The position numbers and the translations under genes were made by a program. A DNA stretch of 64,000 nucleotides. Origin: Whitmania pigra (taxonomy: Eukaryota; Annelida; Clitellata; Hirudinida; Haemopidae). A model generated the notes under the pieces. That model did not search any database. It was not told the DNA's origin and was given only the letters and a program-made list of their open reading frames with translations. Positions 38,101 through 52,300 of the stretch are shown here, in pieces (within the stretch, counting starts at the first letter, position 1; each line of letters begins with the position of its first letter). Location of the stretch: positions 372,501 through 436,500 of the forward strand of contig JAJTWR010000320.1 in assembly GCA_021613335.1 (NCBI GenBank), written 5' to 3'.

Positions 38101-41100
38101 TGTTCTTGTAAGGCCTCACGGTTGTTTGTAATATTCCTGGATGACATCCACTCATTTCCACCTTCAGAAGGCCATCAAATCCGAGATTGGATGTAAAGTT
38201 GATTGACAATGCATCAACCAAATACATCGGATAAGCGGAGTAATGCATCAACTGAAAGAAATTATGTGAATTCATAAAATAATTTTCAAAACATTCGCAA
38301 AATAATTTGAGCGGCACCGATTTTTATTAAGCATCGTTAAGTGTTATCAATTCATGTTTTTGACCTAAATTGTAGTTCACAAACACAGCCCAAGTTTTTG
38401 GCGCACTTAATAACTACATTTACTAAGTGCCTTTTATTTTTCTATTCTTTGCAATGTACAAGATATAAACAAAATGTAAATTCACGACTTCAATTTACGG
38501 CAACCAGTTCAGAACTCACCCCATTTCCTTGAAATTTCCTGGACAAATGCAGGAAGGTTCCCTTGTGGGTTCTGTTACTCGTGGACATTGAAACTTCGGT
38601 GGCGTCTGAGAAGACGAGGGTGAAGAGGACGGCGTAGTGTATCTCGGTCAGAGTGAAGATTAAACGCTGTCTCCTTAACGTTCGGGAATTTCCAGACAAC
38701 TTGGAAAACTTGACTCGGCCATTTTCCAGGAGTTTGAAAGGTTTGCAATGTTTTAGTCTGTCATCTGAAGTGATATTTTTGAAGTTCTTGTTTGCTTCAG
38801 TTGTTTGTTCAAGTTGTAATGTAATATTAACATTGAGTATTGCAATAGTATGAATATAACCTCTCAGGTATTAAGTGTGTTATAATAATAAATAATTTAA
38901 TAAAAATAATCATCATCATCATCATCTTGGAAAGAGTAACATAAAAACTTAAAATTTTTTGAAAGTTAAGAAATTATTACTCAACACATAAAATTTTGAA
39001 ACCTGATATGTCAAATGCTATTAATTATATTTCATAAAAAATTAATTAAAAATGATTATTTTATAAAAAAATCGAGAATAATTTATTTTTTAACCTGTTG
39101 TAGATCCTTCTTTTTTATAGGTTGTTAATTCTGAATAATTATTACAAATGTTTTAAAATTATGCTTTTGAAATTCACCAATCCTATAAACTGACACTCTA
39201 ATGACAACTTTAATATTTCTATCGATTTATACAACGTCATTGATTTAAGATTTCAAGTGCTTGCTTTTATTTTTTGTTAATTACATTTAAAATTACTAAA
39301 ACTGTATGTACTATAATACCCATATTATAAAATCATTGATTCCATAGAGCTTTAAAACAGGCTACATTTTCTATTTGTTTATCATTAGTCATTCACTTAC
39401 TTTATATCACTCCAAAATAATTATAATTATAATAATTTTATCATTTGAAACAGTTGATTATGCTTAAACATTCCATAACTGCTGACCAACCCGATTTAAG
39501 AGATGTTGTAGGAAGGGCTTTAGGAGGAGCTGTACGAGAAACTGTAGAAGGTGCTGTAGGAGGAACTGTAGGATAGATTGTGGGAGGAGCCGGAGGAAGG
39601 CCAGTGGAAGGAGCTCCAGGAGGAAATTTAGACAGGGGAAGACCAGTAGGAGTAGCTGTAGAAAGAACTGTTCTATATGGAGCTATAAGAGGATCTGTAG
39701 TTAAGACTGTTGGAGGAGCTGTACGAGGAACCACGGTGGAGACTGTCGGAAGGACTGTGGGAGAAAAAGGAGGAAGACCAGTAGGAGTAGCTGTAGGAGG
39801 AGCTGTTCTATAAGGAGCTGTAGGAGGAAGACCAGTAGGAGTTGCTGTAGGAGGAGCTGTTCTATAAGGAGCTGTAGTAGGAAGACCAGAAGTAGTAGCT
39901 GTAGGAGAAGCTGTTCTATAAGGAGCTATAGAAGGAGTAGCTGTAGAAAGAGCTGTTCTATAAGGAGCTGTAGGAGGAAGACCAGTAGGAGAAGCTGTAG
40001 GAGGAAGACCAGTAGGAGAAGCTGTAGGAGGAGCTGTTCTATAAGGAGCTGTAGGAGGAAGACCAGTAGGAGAAGCTGTAGGAAGAGCTGTTCTATAAGA
40101 AGCTGTAGGAGGAACACCAGTAGGAGTTGCTGTAGGAAGAGCTGTTCTATAAGGAGCTGTAGGAGGAACACCAGTAGGAGAAGCTGGAGGAGGAGCTGTA
40201 GGAGGAACACCAGTAGAAGAAGCTGTAGGTGGAGCTGTTCTATAAGGAGCTGTAGGAGGAAGACCAGTAGGAGAAGCTGTAGGAGGAGCTGTAGGAGGAA
40301 CACCAGTAGGAAAAGCTGTAGGAGGAGCTGTAGGAGGAACACCAGTAGGAGAAGCTGTAGGAGGAGCTGTTCTATAAGGAGCTGTAGGAGGAAGACCAGT
40401 AGGAGAAGCTGTAGGAGGAGCTGTAGGAGGAACACCAGTAGGAGAAGCTGTAGGAGGAGCTGTTCTATAAGGAGCTGTAGGAAGAAGACCAGGAGGAGTA
40501 GCTGTAGGAGAAGCTGTTCTATAAGGAGCTATAGAAGAAGTAGCTGTAGGAGGAGCTGTAGGAGGAAGACCAGTAGGAGTAGCTGTAGGAGAAGCTGTTC
40601 TATAAGGAGCTATAGAAGAAGTAGCTGTAGGAGGAGCTGTTCTATAAGGAGCTGTAGGAGGAAGACCAGTAGGAGTAGCTGTAAGAGAAGCTGTTCTATA
40701 AGGAGCTGTAGGAGGAACACCAGTAGGAGTAGCTGTTCTATAAGGAGCTGTAGGAGGAACTCTAGTTAAGACTGTTGGAGGAGTTGAACGAGGAGCCACA
40801 GAGGGAGCTGTAGGAAAGACTGTTGGAGGACCAGTAGGAGGAACTAAATAAGGAGTTACACGAGGAGCTATAAGAAATTATCATAAACAAGGTCTTTAGG
40901 AGTTACATAAGGATGTTCAAATTTGTAAAATCTTGGAATTAATAAATATTTACTGTTCATATTTGCATTCAGGTAATCTTAGTCACATAACATGCAATGA
41001 TTCCTACCTTCAGTTGAACTACCAGTTGTATTTTTTGGCACTGAAAAAAAATGTCAATTAGGTAATTATTTAATAATAAGATAATTAATAAATAAAAAAA

Positions 41101-41860
41101 TTAATATTCAAATTCAAAGATTATTTATTAAAATCAAATAATTCGGCGTGCAAGTTGGCTGCAACAGTCGTTAGGTGTCGTGTTCGCGCCCTAGCTTGCA
41201 CCGCCATAAAGCGCTCCTTGGATGCGGCGCTATACAAATAGTTGAGCACCCCTGACGATTAAGCTTATGGCGATGTATAAATAAACATAAAATACAAAAA
41301 AATAAGAATAATAAATATATCAAACTCTAACCTAATTTTGGAAGTAGGGTGGGATATATGGCAGAATCTGTTCAGAAATTGTTATCTTTCATTAATTTAA
41401 TTGTTATTACATATATACTTATATATTATATCTGATATTATATTTTACAGTTTTACCAATTATTACAATTCCAGACTTTTCACGAAGTGCTACTTACTTC
41501 CTTACATTACTTCTTTCATTGATATTTATTTCTTATTATCTATTATTTATTAGTTTTCATTACTTGTAAAGTAGTATTAGTTTTTATAACTAATAAACAT
41601 AAGTTTATATAATAATATATAGTTTATTAATTTTTTATAAGTAATAAATATAAACTAATAGTTAATAATTTAAAAAATAATACTAGTGAATTTATAAAGA
41701 CGACATTTACTGAATTTTAAACAAATTTAGCACCTGAAAGAAAATGAATAAACATTGAAACATACCTAAAATCTTGAATCAATAAGTTGATTAATTTTTT
41801 ATTCATAATTAATTGATGTTTATAATAATAAATATTGAAAAATAGTTTAAAATAGGTAAT

Positions 41861-41911
<51 letters not shown>

Positions 41912-44813
41912 TAATATTGCAGATAATTTAATAACAGTCAAAACGCACCTGTCGTTGGCAATGCGGTTGAAGCTGAAAAATCAAAACAAATAAGTAAAAG
42001 ATATTTTAAGTTATTACGAAGCAATAAATTCATTTATTTATATTTCATCTACTTTAAGTTTTAGTATTTAATTTGTTAATTCAGTAAAATATATCGTGGG
42101 ATTTATTATACTCAGCATATTATTCATATTATGACATATTATGATCATAACTATTAGTATGATTTTAATTGCTATTATTATGAACGTAATTATAATAATA
42201 AATTCTCGTAATTACTTGTCTCTTTGGAGCATCCCTCTTCATCGGACCTGTCGTCTTTGTCGAACACAATGCAATCAAGTGAACCATCACATTTGAATTG
42301 AGCAGGTATGCACATCCCGCTGAGGTGGCATTCTGTCGTATCCGCTCTGCATTTATCTTTAGAATTGTGAAAAGTAATTGAAAGATTATGTCTTTAATTT
42401 TTGGAAGTTCTAACTCGTAATTGATACGCTAACCTGGTAAAACTGATGAAATTAATTATAATTATTTATTTATTAAGTACTTAAGCTTATTTATGAATAA
42501 TTCATTTTGCATTTTTCATAATCTTTGTGTGACTTTCCAAAGAAGGTCCGTAATGAAAGTGAAAGAAAGCGGCGCTTTATTCCGTGTAGAAAGTGACGAA
42601 TTCAAAAAACCCTTCTCTGAAATGGGGATAAGCATAGAGCGCCGAATCCGCAAAAAGAAAAGAATGGATGGTTAAGAATTTACTAAAGCATCACTGGGAT
42701 TTGACGCTGAGTTGAGACGGGAAATGATGTCGACAGGTTGACTGAGGAAATATCTGGCAGAATTCAGCAAGTTCATGGTCTTGCAAACAAATATACTTTT
42801 TTCACACTGTGAAACCTGTTTGACGATTGCCAACGTAGTTGATGAAAACGTAGAGAAAGAAGAGTTCTTTGCCAAAAGTAAGAGATTGAAATAGTTTGTG
42901 GAAGCTAGTGTTATTTAAGTTAGGAATTTTAAGTTATAGTTTTAGTTACCGTTAGTAATTTCCAGTCGCAGTTAAAGTTAACTTCAGACAGTTTTTTATC
43001 TTTCCAGTTTCCAGTTACAACTTTCCAGTTATCAGTTACTGAACGCAACTTTTTAATGTGACCAGTTTTTATTCGTGCTCTTATGTAGTTTCTTTTTTTC
43101 TTATTACTACGCTTTGGAGCTCCGACAGGGATCATCAGAGGAGTTTTCCCCATCTTCAAACGTTTCGGCCCTTTGAGTCTCCTTACGTTTGCGGGGGAAT
43201 TCTAAATATTTACAAAATACAACAATAACAACATTATATTTTTTATAGAGATAGAGAAAGTCGATTGCCTCCACCCCATTTGCCTGCAGCACGAAAGTTC
43301 TCGGTAGCTCTTCACAGAGTGTACTCATTACATGCAAACTGGGCCTTATAATTTCTTTAGCGGCAGCCGGAGGTAGAAATTTTCTCGACCGCGGTTTGGT
43401 CCATATCTCCGGACAACACTGCGTCTCTCGGCCAATGATTTGGTCGTTCGGTGGATCACACCGGAAATCGACGGCTTTCCTGAAGATTTCTTCTGGTTCT
43501 TCACATGCCAGATCCAGAATGAAGCTGCTTCTGCTCCTCAGACATCTAGCTTTTGTTCTCTCTCGGCTATGCAATGCAATCTTGGCGAGGAAAGCTTAAG
43601 TCGACGTGCCGACCATGCCTCTTGCGCCAACCTCGATGGGGAAAAGGTCTGTCAACAAATCTGTTACTTGTTACTCTGCCTTGGAGCTCCGACAGGGATC
43701 CTCAGAGAAGTTTCCCGCGTCTTCAAATGCTTCGGCCCTTTGAATCTCTGTATGTTTTCGGGGGTAGGCAATTATCCGGATGTCCCTGTCGGTTTTCTCT
43801 TTCTGGACCCAACTCTTACCTCCGACTATGAGAAACACTAATTGGTCTTATTATGCCAGTCACTACTGCCTGAATTGGAGCAACTGCGTAAACTGCTTTC
43901 AATGGCTTCTTCATGTCGCAAGCTGTCTGTTTTTCACTGCAAACTTTAACTATATTATTAGTGGCTCTCATTGGTTATGACGATCGCCTCCACCTCAGTT
44001 TGCCTACAGCGCTCATGAAAACTCTCAGTGGCTTCTTCATACTGTCTTAATATACGAAAACTGGGCCTTATAATTTCTTAGAGGCAGCCGGAGATAGAAA
44101 TTTTCGAGACTCGACCGCGGGCCTTTTCGGTGAATCATTTACACCGAAGACCGACGGCTTTTTCCGGTTTCCTGTAGTGGCCTCTTAAGACTTCTTCTGG
44201 CTCCTTGTCATAGCCTTTGTTCTCTTCCGGCTTGCCAATCCAATCTTGGTGAGGAAAGCGTAAATCAACTTGCCGACCACGCCCCTTGCGCCAATCGATG
44301 GGGAAGAGGTCTGTACGGTATTTTCTCGCTTCCAGGTCCATCGTCAGATCTGCATACTTATCTGCTTTGAGCGCATTGCTATATTGGAACCAATGGAACC
44401 GTCAGCTCCATCAGAATGATGGCATCCGTCGTCGGCGATACAAGCACCAGATCCGGCCACTTGCCACTTTCTATAAGAACCTGGGGGAAATGCCTCATCC
44501 CTTCTAAGTCGGCTGCGATGGTCCAGTCGTTTGCCTTTGCAAGAATGTCTCGCCTGGAAGTTTGACATCTCTTTTTGCCTCGCGCAAGAAATAAATCTTC
44601 GCTGCTTTGCGATCGTGCGAGAAATTTGTAATTTTTTAACCGATTTGATTGTAAAAATAATTGAGAGCTTTTCGAAAACTTGAAGGTTAACGGATTATTA
44701 AGGGCTAAGAGGGGCAGCAAGAACAGTTGGTACGCCACTGGTGTAAAAGCAACTTGTCCTGTTCGCAATCCAGCTTGCACCGCCACAAAACGCCCCTTGG
44801 ATACAATATAATA

Positions 44814-44896
<83 letters not shown>

Positions 44897-45983
44897 TATA
44901 TTATATTATATAATTATATTTATAATATATTATAATATATTTAAATTTTTAATTTTAATTATTATTTATAATAATAATATTATTATTTTTTATATTATAT
45001 TAATAATATTATAATACATTAAATTATAATAATAATAATAATAAAATTTTATGTCTATAACTTTTACAAACCATTTGCTACAACTGATTCAGTATCATTC
45101 AACAAAGTCAATTTCAGCTAACATTTCAGGCACTGAGTTTACTCCAACAAAACTTTATTACATCATTATCACCTCTATCGTCATCAGCATCACCATCATC
45201 ATCGTCATCATCATCATTTGCAGCCTCAGCACGACATCTCACTGCAATTGGCTTCATCCTTAGCATCCAGACAGTCCACTTGTCCATCACAAATGAAGCT
45301 CGGAGGCAGGCATTCGTTCATTGGTCCGCAGAAGAAATTCGATGTTTTGTCGCAAATATTGGCTGCATGTTGTGATTAAATTGCTGTTGAAATTAATCCA
45401 TTCTCTAGTATTAAAACCATTAATTAATATGGTTAATAATAAATAACAGCTATTACTATTACTTAAGATTAACATTACAATTAATTCATTAACATTGTTA
45501 TTATGTTATTTACTAATACTAGAGTAAATAAAACACTATGACAGGTATAGAAGTTACAATCAATCCATTAAGATCAACCACGAAAATGATTCCACGTATA
45601 AAACTCACAGCAGTTCTTCTCATCAGCTCCATCAATGCAGTCCTCATTTCCATCGCATTGCAGCAACTGGTTGCGGCAAACAGCCCTCATGTTGGGACCT
45701 TCGCATTGGAACTCATCGTCTTCGCATTTCTGACAGCTCTCTCCTTCGCATTGGAACTTTCCCTCACGACAGAAGCTAAGTAATAATAAAAATAATAGTA
45801 ATATTAAAACTTTTAATTATTAATTAATATTAATATTTCATGTGTTAATGTTAATTATATAATTATTGCAGTTGTTAATAGGAATTCTAATTACTTAAGA
45901 AATAACGAGTACATTTAAAGTTTTTGTCGTTATTAGTGTTATTACTTAATTATCATCATCAATATTATTATTATTAACATTAA

Positions 45984-46066
<83 letters not shown>

Positions 46067-46246
46067 TGTCATTTATATTACCAGTTGCGGCAGTCAACAA
46101 GGATGGTGGCATTGGAAGCATAAGTGATTCCTTCGTGAACGCAATCGCAAGATTCCTTCTCCACACAAGTTCCCTTTGCTGGAAAGTTATTCTAATGCAT
46201 TAACAGTATTAACTGGAATAATATTTATTATTATTTTTTATTAATA

Positions 46247-46328
<82 letters not shown>

Positions 46329-49300
46329 TACAGTTCAACAATTGGCCGTCAGAGCAGTAACATCCTTCGACATTCATTTCCTCATCGTTGAGTGAAAGTT
46401 GATCGCTAGTCAGGTTGCCATAACAACTTTGGGATACCGGGTCTCCACAGGGTTCGTAATGCTGACCCTCGGGGCACATGACGGCTGTCATATTGTTATC
46501 GTGTTTTATAAATACAATATTTAGATTTAATATTAAATTTAGGTGTAGGATAATCATTTGTAAATAGAAATATCTTATTTTATTTATATTGTTTAAGATT
46601 TAATGTAATATAATTGAGGTAACATTAAGTTTATCGATAACTGGTTCTTTAAATCATAAATCTAACTAACTAATTAATTAATATTATAATAGTTTATATT
46701 ACAATTGTTTATTATTAATAGTAATGTATTCTTAACGTTTTTAATTAATATATTTAATTAATAATATAAGATGTTATAATTATATATTATATTAACTTAC
46801 GGCAAAGTTCATTGCTCCTCCAATGAACGCAGATGTTGTGACTGGCACATGCCTTGGCAAAGTTTGAGACAGCAGTGCAGGTGCACTCGCAATCTCTTCC
46901 AACCTCGCAACTGTTTAATATTTATGAGCTAATTGAATAATCATTTATTTTTATCAATGATCATTTAGTAATAATAGTTAATTAGTTACAATTTATAGGC
47001 TTTTATTTCACTGAATTATCCATCAATCCTTCTATCCAGCCATCTGTCTGTAAATACATTCACTCATTCATCCACAAATCATTTTTATCCGGCAATCCAT
47101 TCATCAAATCATGTATCAATTTATCAATCAATCAATCAATCAATCCATGTACCTGCACGTTGATGCGATGCAGTTGGAATGGTAAGTCTGGTAATCAACA
47201 ACCATCCTACATTTTTCAAACAGTTTTCCAGTTGTGATGATGCTGCATGTCGCTGTTGCCCATGATAACTTGGCGTCGTCCTTTAATAATCAAGAAATTA
47301 ATATTAATTTTCAGTTGATTATTATTCATTTTAATTTAGTTAAGATTCGCATTCAGGAAATTAACATTTATAATCAATCAATTAATAGTATTTGACTAGT
47401 TGTCTATTAATTAATTAATTATAGTTAACGATTATTAATATAATTAATTTTCACCCAACTGCGATATATAAATTACCCGCCCTCTCACTGAAAGTTCATC
47501 AATTTCACCGTTAAGTTCATATGACCTTCATACCTCACATTTGGGTATTTTATAAGAACTCGACTCAGGACACGTGGGGTCATCCTTCCACGTTGACATT
47601 CCCCCAAGGTCATCTGACTTCAGTTCATCACCAAATCTTCCGCACAATCCGTCGACGTAATGTTTGTAGCAGTTTGGGAGGTTTATGTAAACTCTTGTTG
47701 CTAGAATGATTCGACTTGATGAATGATTAATTTAATAATAAATAATATTTCTAATTATTAATAATATTTTTATAAATATTTTCCGAGCATTTATAATATC
47801 CTTTATTAATATTCTTAAAAAAATGATCTTTGTCGCATAATTTGATAATTACTCAACTCTTTGACATTCACATCACATTTCCGTTGAAACAGCATAAGTC
47901 AGATGACGTTAAGTATAAAATTCATCGTCATCGTCATCATCATCATTGCATTTCTTTATTGAGACAAGAGAACCTCACCTCCATCATACAAAATGGACAA
48001 TCCATTGCTGAAAAGCAAGAGAGTCATGACTTGATTGTAAGTGACGGTGACAAACGATGATTTGTGGAATCCCGAATCGAGTTTCACTTCTTCTCCATCA
48101 ACAGTTGGATGTTTGCCCCTCGCCAGGAGGACTTTTTTGGAGCCATACTCCACTGATATGACCTGAGATTATAAAGCACCTTGCATGAACTTGAGTGTGG
48201 TAAATGTTTTCGTTACAAACTTCACAATTTCAACGTCACAGCAACTATGAAATTGAATGAATTGAAATTTAAATTTAAAATGTTATTTGGAAAATTATTT
48301 GAAATATTATTTAAATTTAATTTCACAATTATGTACCACTTCAATATACAATCACTCAATAATAAAACCTGCACCTTGTTGCAAATAATGCCTGACTGTC
48401 CACAAGGAAGATTCTGAGCAGTGATTGACAACTCGACACAGTCATCCAACTTTAAAAGGCTATCGTCACTGGCCACCAAAACGTAGGCGCAGGAGTTCAA
48501 ACCAGGGTTGGTTTCGTGGACACCGTCAAATCTGGTCACGTAAACGTCCCCTGAGAGGGTGCAGGATGGTTTGTAATCATCCTTGTCCTCACAAACCCAA
48601 CGTCTAACTATGCATGTGCTGTTGGAGGAGTAAGATTTGCGATGAACGTTTTTTAAATTGAAACATTTGTAGTGTATATATTTTGTTATTATTAATAAAT
48701 ATGGATTGTTTGGTCATTAATGTATTTCTGTGTTTAATCAGTTAATTTTTATTTAAAAATGACTATTGTTTGGCTGATTTAAAATAGATAAACTTATATT
48801 TTAATACATAAATGTACAACTTCCTCAAAGCAATAAAATCTAGATAATATCATAACAGCTTCATTGAGGTGATTTGATTGTACATGTTTGTAAGTAATTT
48901 TTGGAAAACAGATTTATCAATTTGAATCTCTAACAAATAAAGTAATTTTGCGCTCTAAGATGTAATATGTAATTGTTGTACTAATAATATTAATAACAAA
49001 TACTGTGTCATTAATAATAATAATATTATGAGTATGATATTGTTGTACTAGTATGGTTAATATCGGTTAATCAATATTTAGAGATTAATATCTAAGGATT
49101 AATACTTCAAAAACCGAGAAGTTATTCACCAATGAGTAGATTTTGTGTCCACAGTTTCTCCAGGTTTGTAATGTTTGTTGTCATGGAGACATGGACAATC
49201 TTCTGGAAGAATGCACTTTCCATTCTGGAGGTTGAGAAGTCATTTGTTTAATAAGTAAATATGTAAAAATTATTGCAGGTTGGCCGAATGGGTAGAGTTC

Positions 49301-52300
49301 CTAAATGCAGCGATAACAACAACAGTCGTTGTGTCGTGTTCGCAACCCAGCCTTCAATGCCAGGGAGCCCCCTCGTATAGGGGCGACATATAAATGGTCG
49401 ATTGATTAAGAAGAGCATTCACATCTTATCAGGATACATCAAAAATTTCGGCTAAATACAAATTAAGTAATTTTTAACTAAAATATAAAATAAATTATAT
49501 ACTAAAGTATATATAACAATTTTTTTTTAATTCTTGATAATGACTTCCGCCAGAAAATTTCACAGAATGGCCTCAGTCAATCATCACAATAATTCACGTA
49601 AGTAGTGACACATTAACTATGGCGTCACTCATTTATTATAATAATTCATGTTAATAATAATGAATTTATTAATTAAAATGTCAATAAAACTCACCTCATC
49701 CATAACCTTCCCTTCAGGACATACGCAACCATCGCAGATCGTTTTAGCAGACCAACATTTGTCAAAGTTGTCACACGTGGTATTGCAGTCCTGCTTCATG
49801 TCATAGTGGATGAAACCAGTTCCACAGACTGCAGTTTGAGGTACAGGTGAATCCAGCCACTTGCCCTGTTTGCATTGGCTGAAAAAGACAGGTTGAAGCT
49901 AAATATTTAGTTCCATCTTTTGAAAGATGATTACAATCAGGAACTTATTTTAAACTATAATTTAGTCATTCATTTAAAACCATAATTTAGTCATTTATTT
50001 TAAACCATAATTTAGTCATTTATTTTAAATCATAATTTATCTCAATTCCCACCGCGTGACGCAATCCTTGACAATCTCGTCTCCATCGCTATAGGTCTTT
50101 CCACTGTCGTCATCGTAACAAGGACACTCAGACTCCAATACGCATTCCTCATTTTCATCCAACAACTTTCCATCGGAACACAAACAGCCTGGAAAGCAGG
50201 TTTTTCCAAGGATGTGGAAATTTTCGTATCTCCAGTAGGTGTTCAACTGTCGACAGCTTTTTACGGGGGAACCACAGATGTGGAACATGAGACCAGATGG
50301 GCAGAGGACGGTCGAATCTAGAGTAATAGGGTGGGGTAAGTATTGGTTCTACTGTAATTGTAATTGTAACTTCATTTATATAGCGTCATATGCATGGTAT
50401 CAGAGGCGTTTCTTGTAAGCATTTATATAGCGCTCCTTCCTAAAGGCGCTTGTGGCAATGCATGCTGGGTTTCGAACACGACACATTACGACTGTTGCTA
50501 TTACCGCCGTATGCAGGCACGTAACCCATTCGGCTAACCTGCAAGTTCAATACTGCTTGTTGGTTCAGTTATTTAAAGCAGTGTCACAAGTGTTTATTGA
50601 GTAATCTAATAATATAATAATATAATAATATAATAATTTTGGCTATGTCGTGAGTAATATTGTGAGATGTGTTAAACATTACGTGTTAGATATATTATGA
50701 GTTAAGATAGTCACACCCAGTTTTAGCAACCTTATGTTATTGCATTAGGATATTATATATAAAATTTAAAAAAGTGAATAAATAATTATCAATTGTTAAG
50801 ATGTTCTACCTGGATCGTTGACGATGTAATCTATATCAATGTGACCCTGATTAATGCACTCCATGACCTTCCTGATGCCGTAATAAAGAAACTGCTTATC
50901 AAATGCAGCATCACTTGGAGTATCCTCAGGAGATAAAAGTTCTGCACACTGATGTTTCAGGCAGATTTCCTCGTAGTCCACCGATTGTTTAGACCTCGAG
51001 CACTTGTCATCGTCGATGAAGGCTTTGCATAGTTTTTGGAGCGTCATCGTCTGGTTAGGAGGAATTTGTCTTAGTTTACATTTTACAGAAACTTACATGT
51101 AAATACATCAGGATCATGTAATTCTCATAATGTTATTTATTTATTTGTTTTATTAAAATCCCTTGCATAACAAAGTTACTTTAGACTATCTCATAATGCA
51201 TCATTTGTTTTTAATGTTGCTATTACTTTTGTTGTTTTTTTAAATTAACATTTAAGAACCTTGTCCGTCTGTCCCATGCAGGGGTCAAATGGTGCAAATC
51301 TCGGGAAGAGTTTCGTATCACAGTCGGAGAAGGACATTGAAAAACTGGTGCTGCTTTCAAATATTCCACTGCTCGACCTCAACTCGTCGTCGGCCATGTT
51401 GTTCCAGTTTCCACACAAACCACTCACCTGGAAAGATTTCATGCGGAACGGAGTGGCACAGATGTGATGATGATGATGATGATTCAACAATCCCGATTAT
51501 AGTGGATTATTTTTAGAATCTAAATGTTTAGAATTTAATTCGATTACCCTTCAGTTAAAAATTGACTTTGCTTCGTCTCAAGGAGTAGTTGTTTTTAAGT
51601 ATAAGATAGTATTCCAGATTGTAATGATCCAATTGAATGGCACATAATAATAATGCAATAGTAATACGTTTCACTTGAAGTAACGGATAACGGATAGACT
51701 ATGATTAATTATTTCAAGATAATATAATTTATAATATTATCATTTATGTTAATCATAATTTACAATAATATTTGTATATATATTTATTTATTTATTTATT
51801 AAAATCATTAATGATTATCATAATTTATGATAATTACTGCCCACCTGAGACATGTACGCCTCTCCAAGTCTGATATCAATTCCACCAAAAACTTCCACCT
51901 TCAGCTGTTCATTGTCACCCTGAACAACAATCTGCCAATCGGTGATGATGACTAAGACGAGGTCGTTTTTGATTGGCTGCCTCTCTTCAGAAATGCTGAC
52001 CCCGTCCAGTGTGACCCACGAACTTCCTGAACTTAGTCTCACTTCCACTGTTGTCGATTTTTGCAACTTTCTGAGTATCATTTTTACCAGCCTTGGCTTT
52101 GTGAAGATTGAATTGGAATTTCCCAGAGTTTCAGTTTCTACTGTAATGCGTAGGAAGTTTTCCTGGATGGTATTTGTTCGGATAAAAATTATTTCATGTT
52201 CTAGTGTCACCCTAGATACTGCACTTAATTATTAAATGTTTTCAATAATAAATTAATAAAATAATTAATAAATAACAAGATTTTGGTTTATACGATTGGT

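Larger units (their letters stand above)
42216..45775 (-). other. Hemolectin-like gene, three LDL-receptor class A repeats (exons 27-29)
   Basis: Exons 45609..45775, 45243..45362 and 42216..42356, residues about 1378-1519. Each has the six-cysteine pattern with the calcium-binding acidic end: [37 protein letters not shown] and [20 protein letters not shown]. The third has an insertion (IVFDK) in the calcium loop. The long intron between the second and third repeat (42357-45242) holds a degraded retroelement, a SINE and an ATT array. Confidence 0.88.

Noticed and set aside
39926..40435. [13 protein letters not shown] minus-strand frame and the Gly-rich plus-strand frame over the mucin exon
   Set aside because: They are shifted or antisense readings of the PTS repeat. 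The phase-consistent frame is the Pro/Thr one.
49275..49345. A tRNA gene (A and B boxes present)
   Set aside because: There is no acceptor-stem pairing or anticodon arm, and the same head recurs in six SINE copies.
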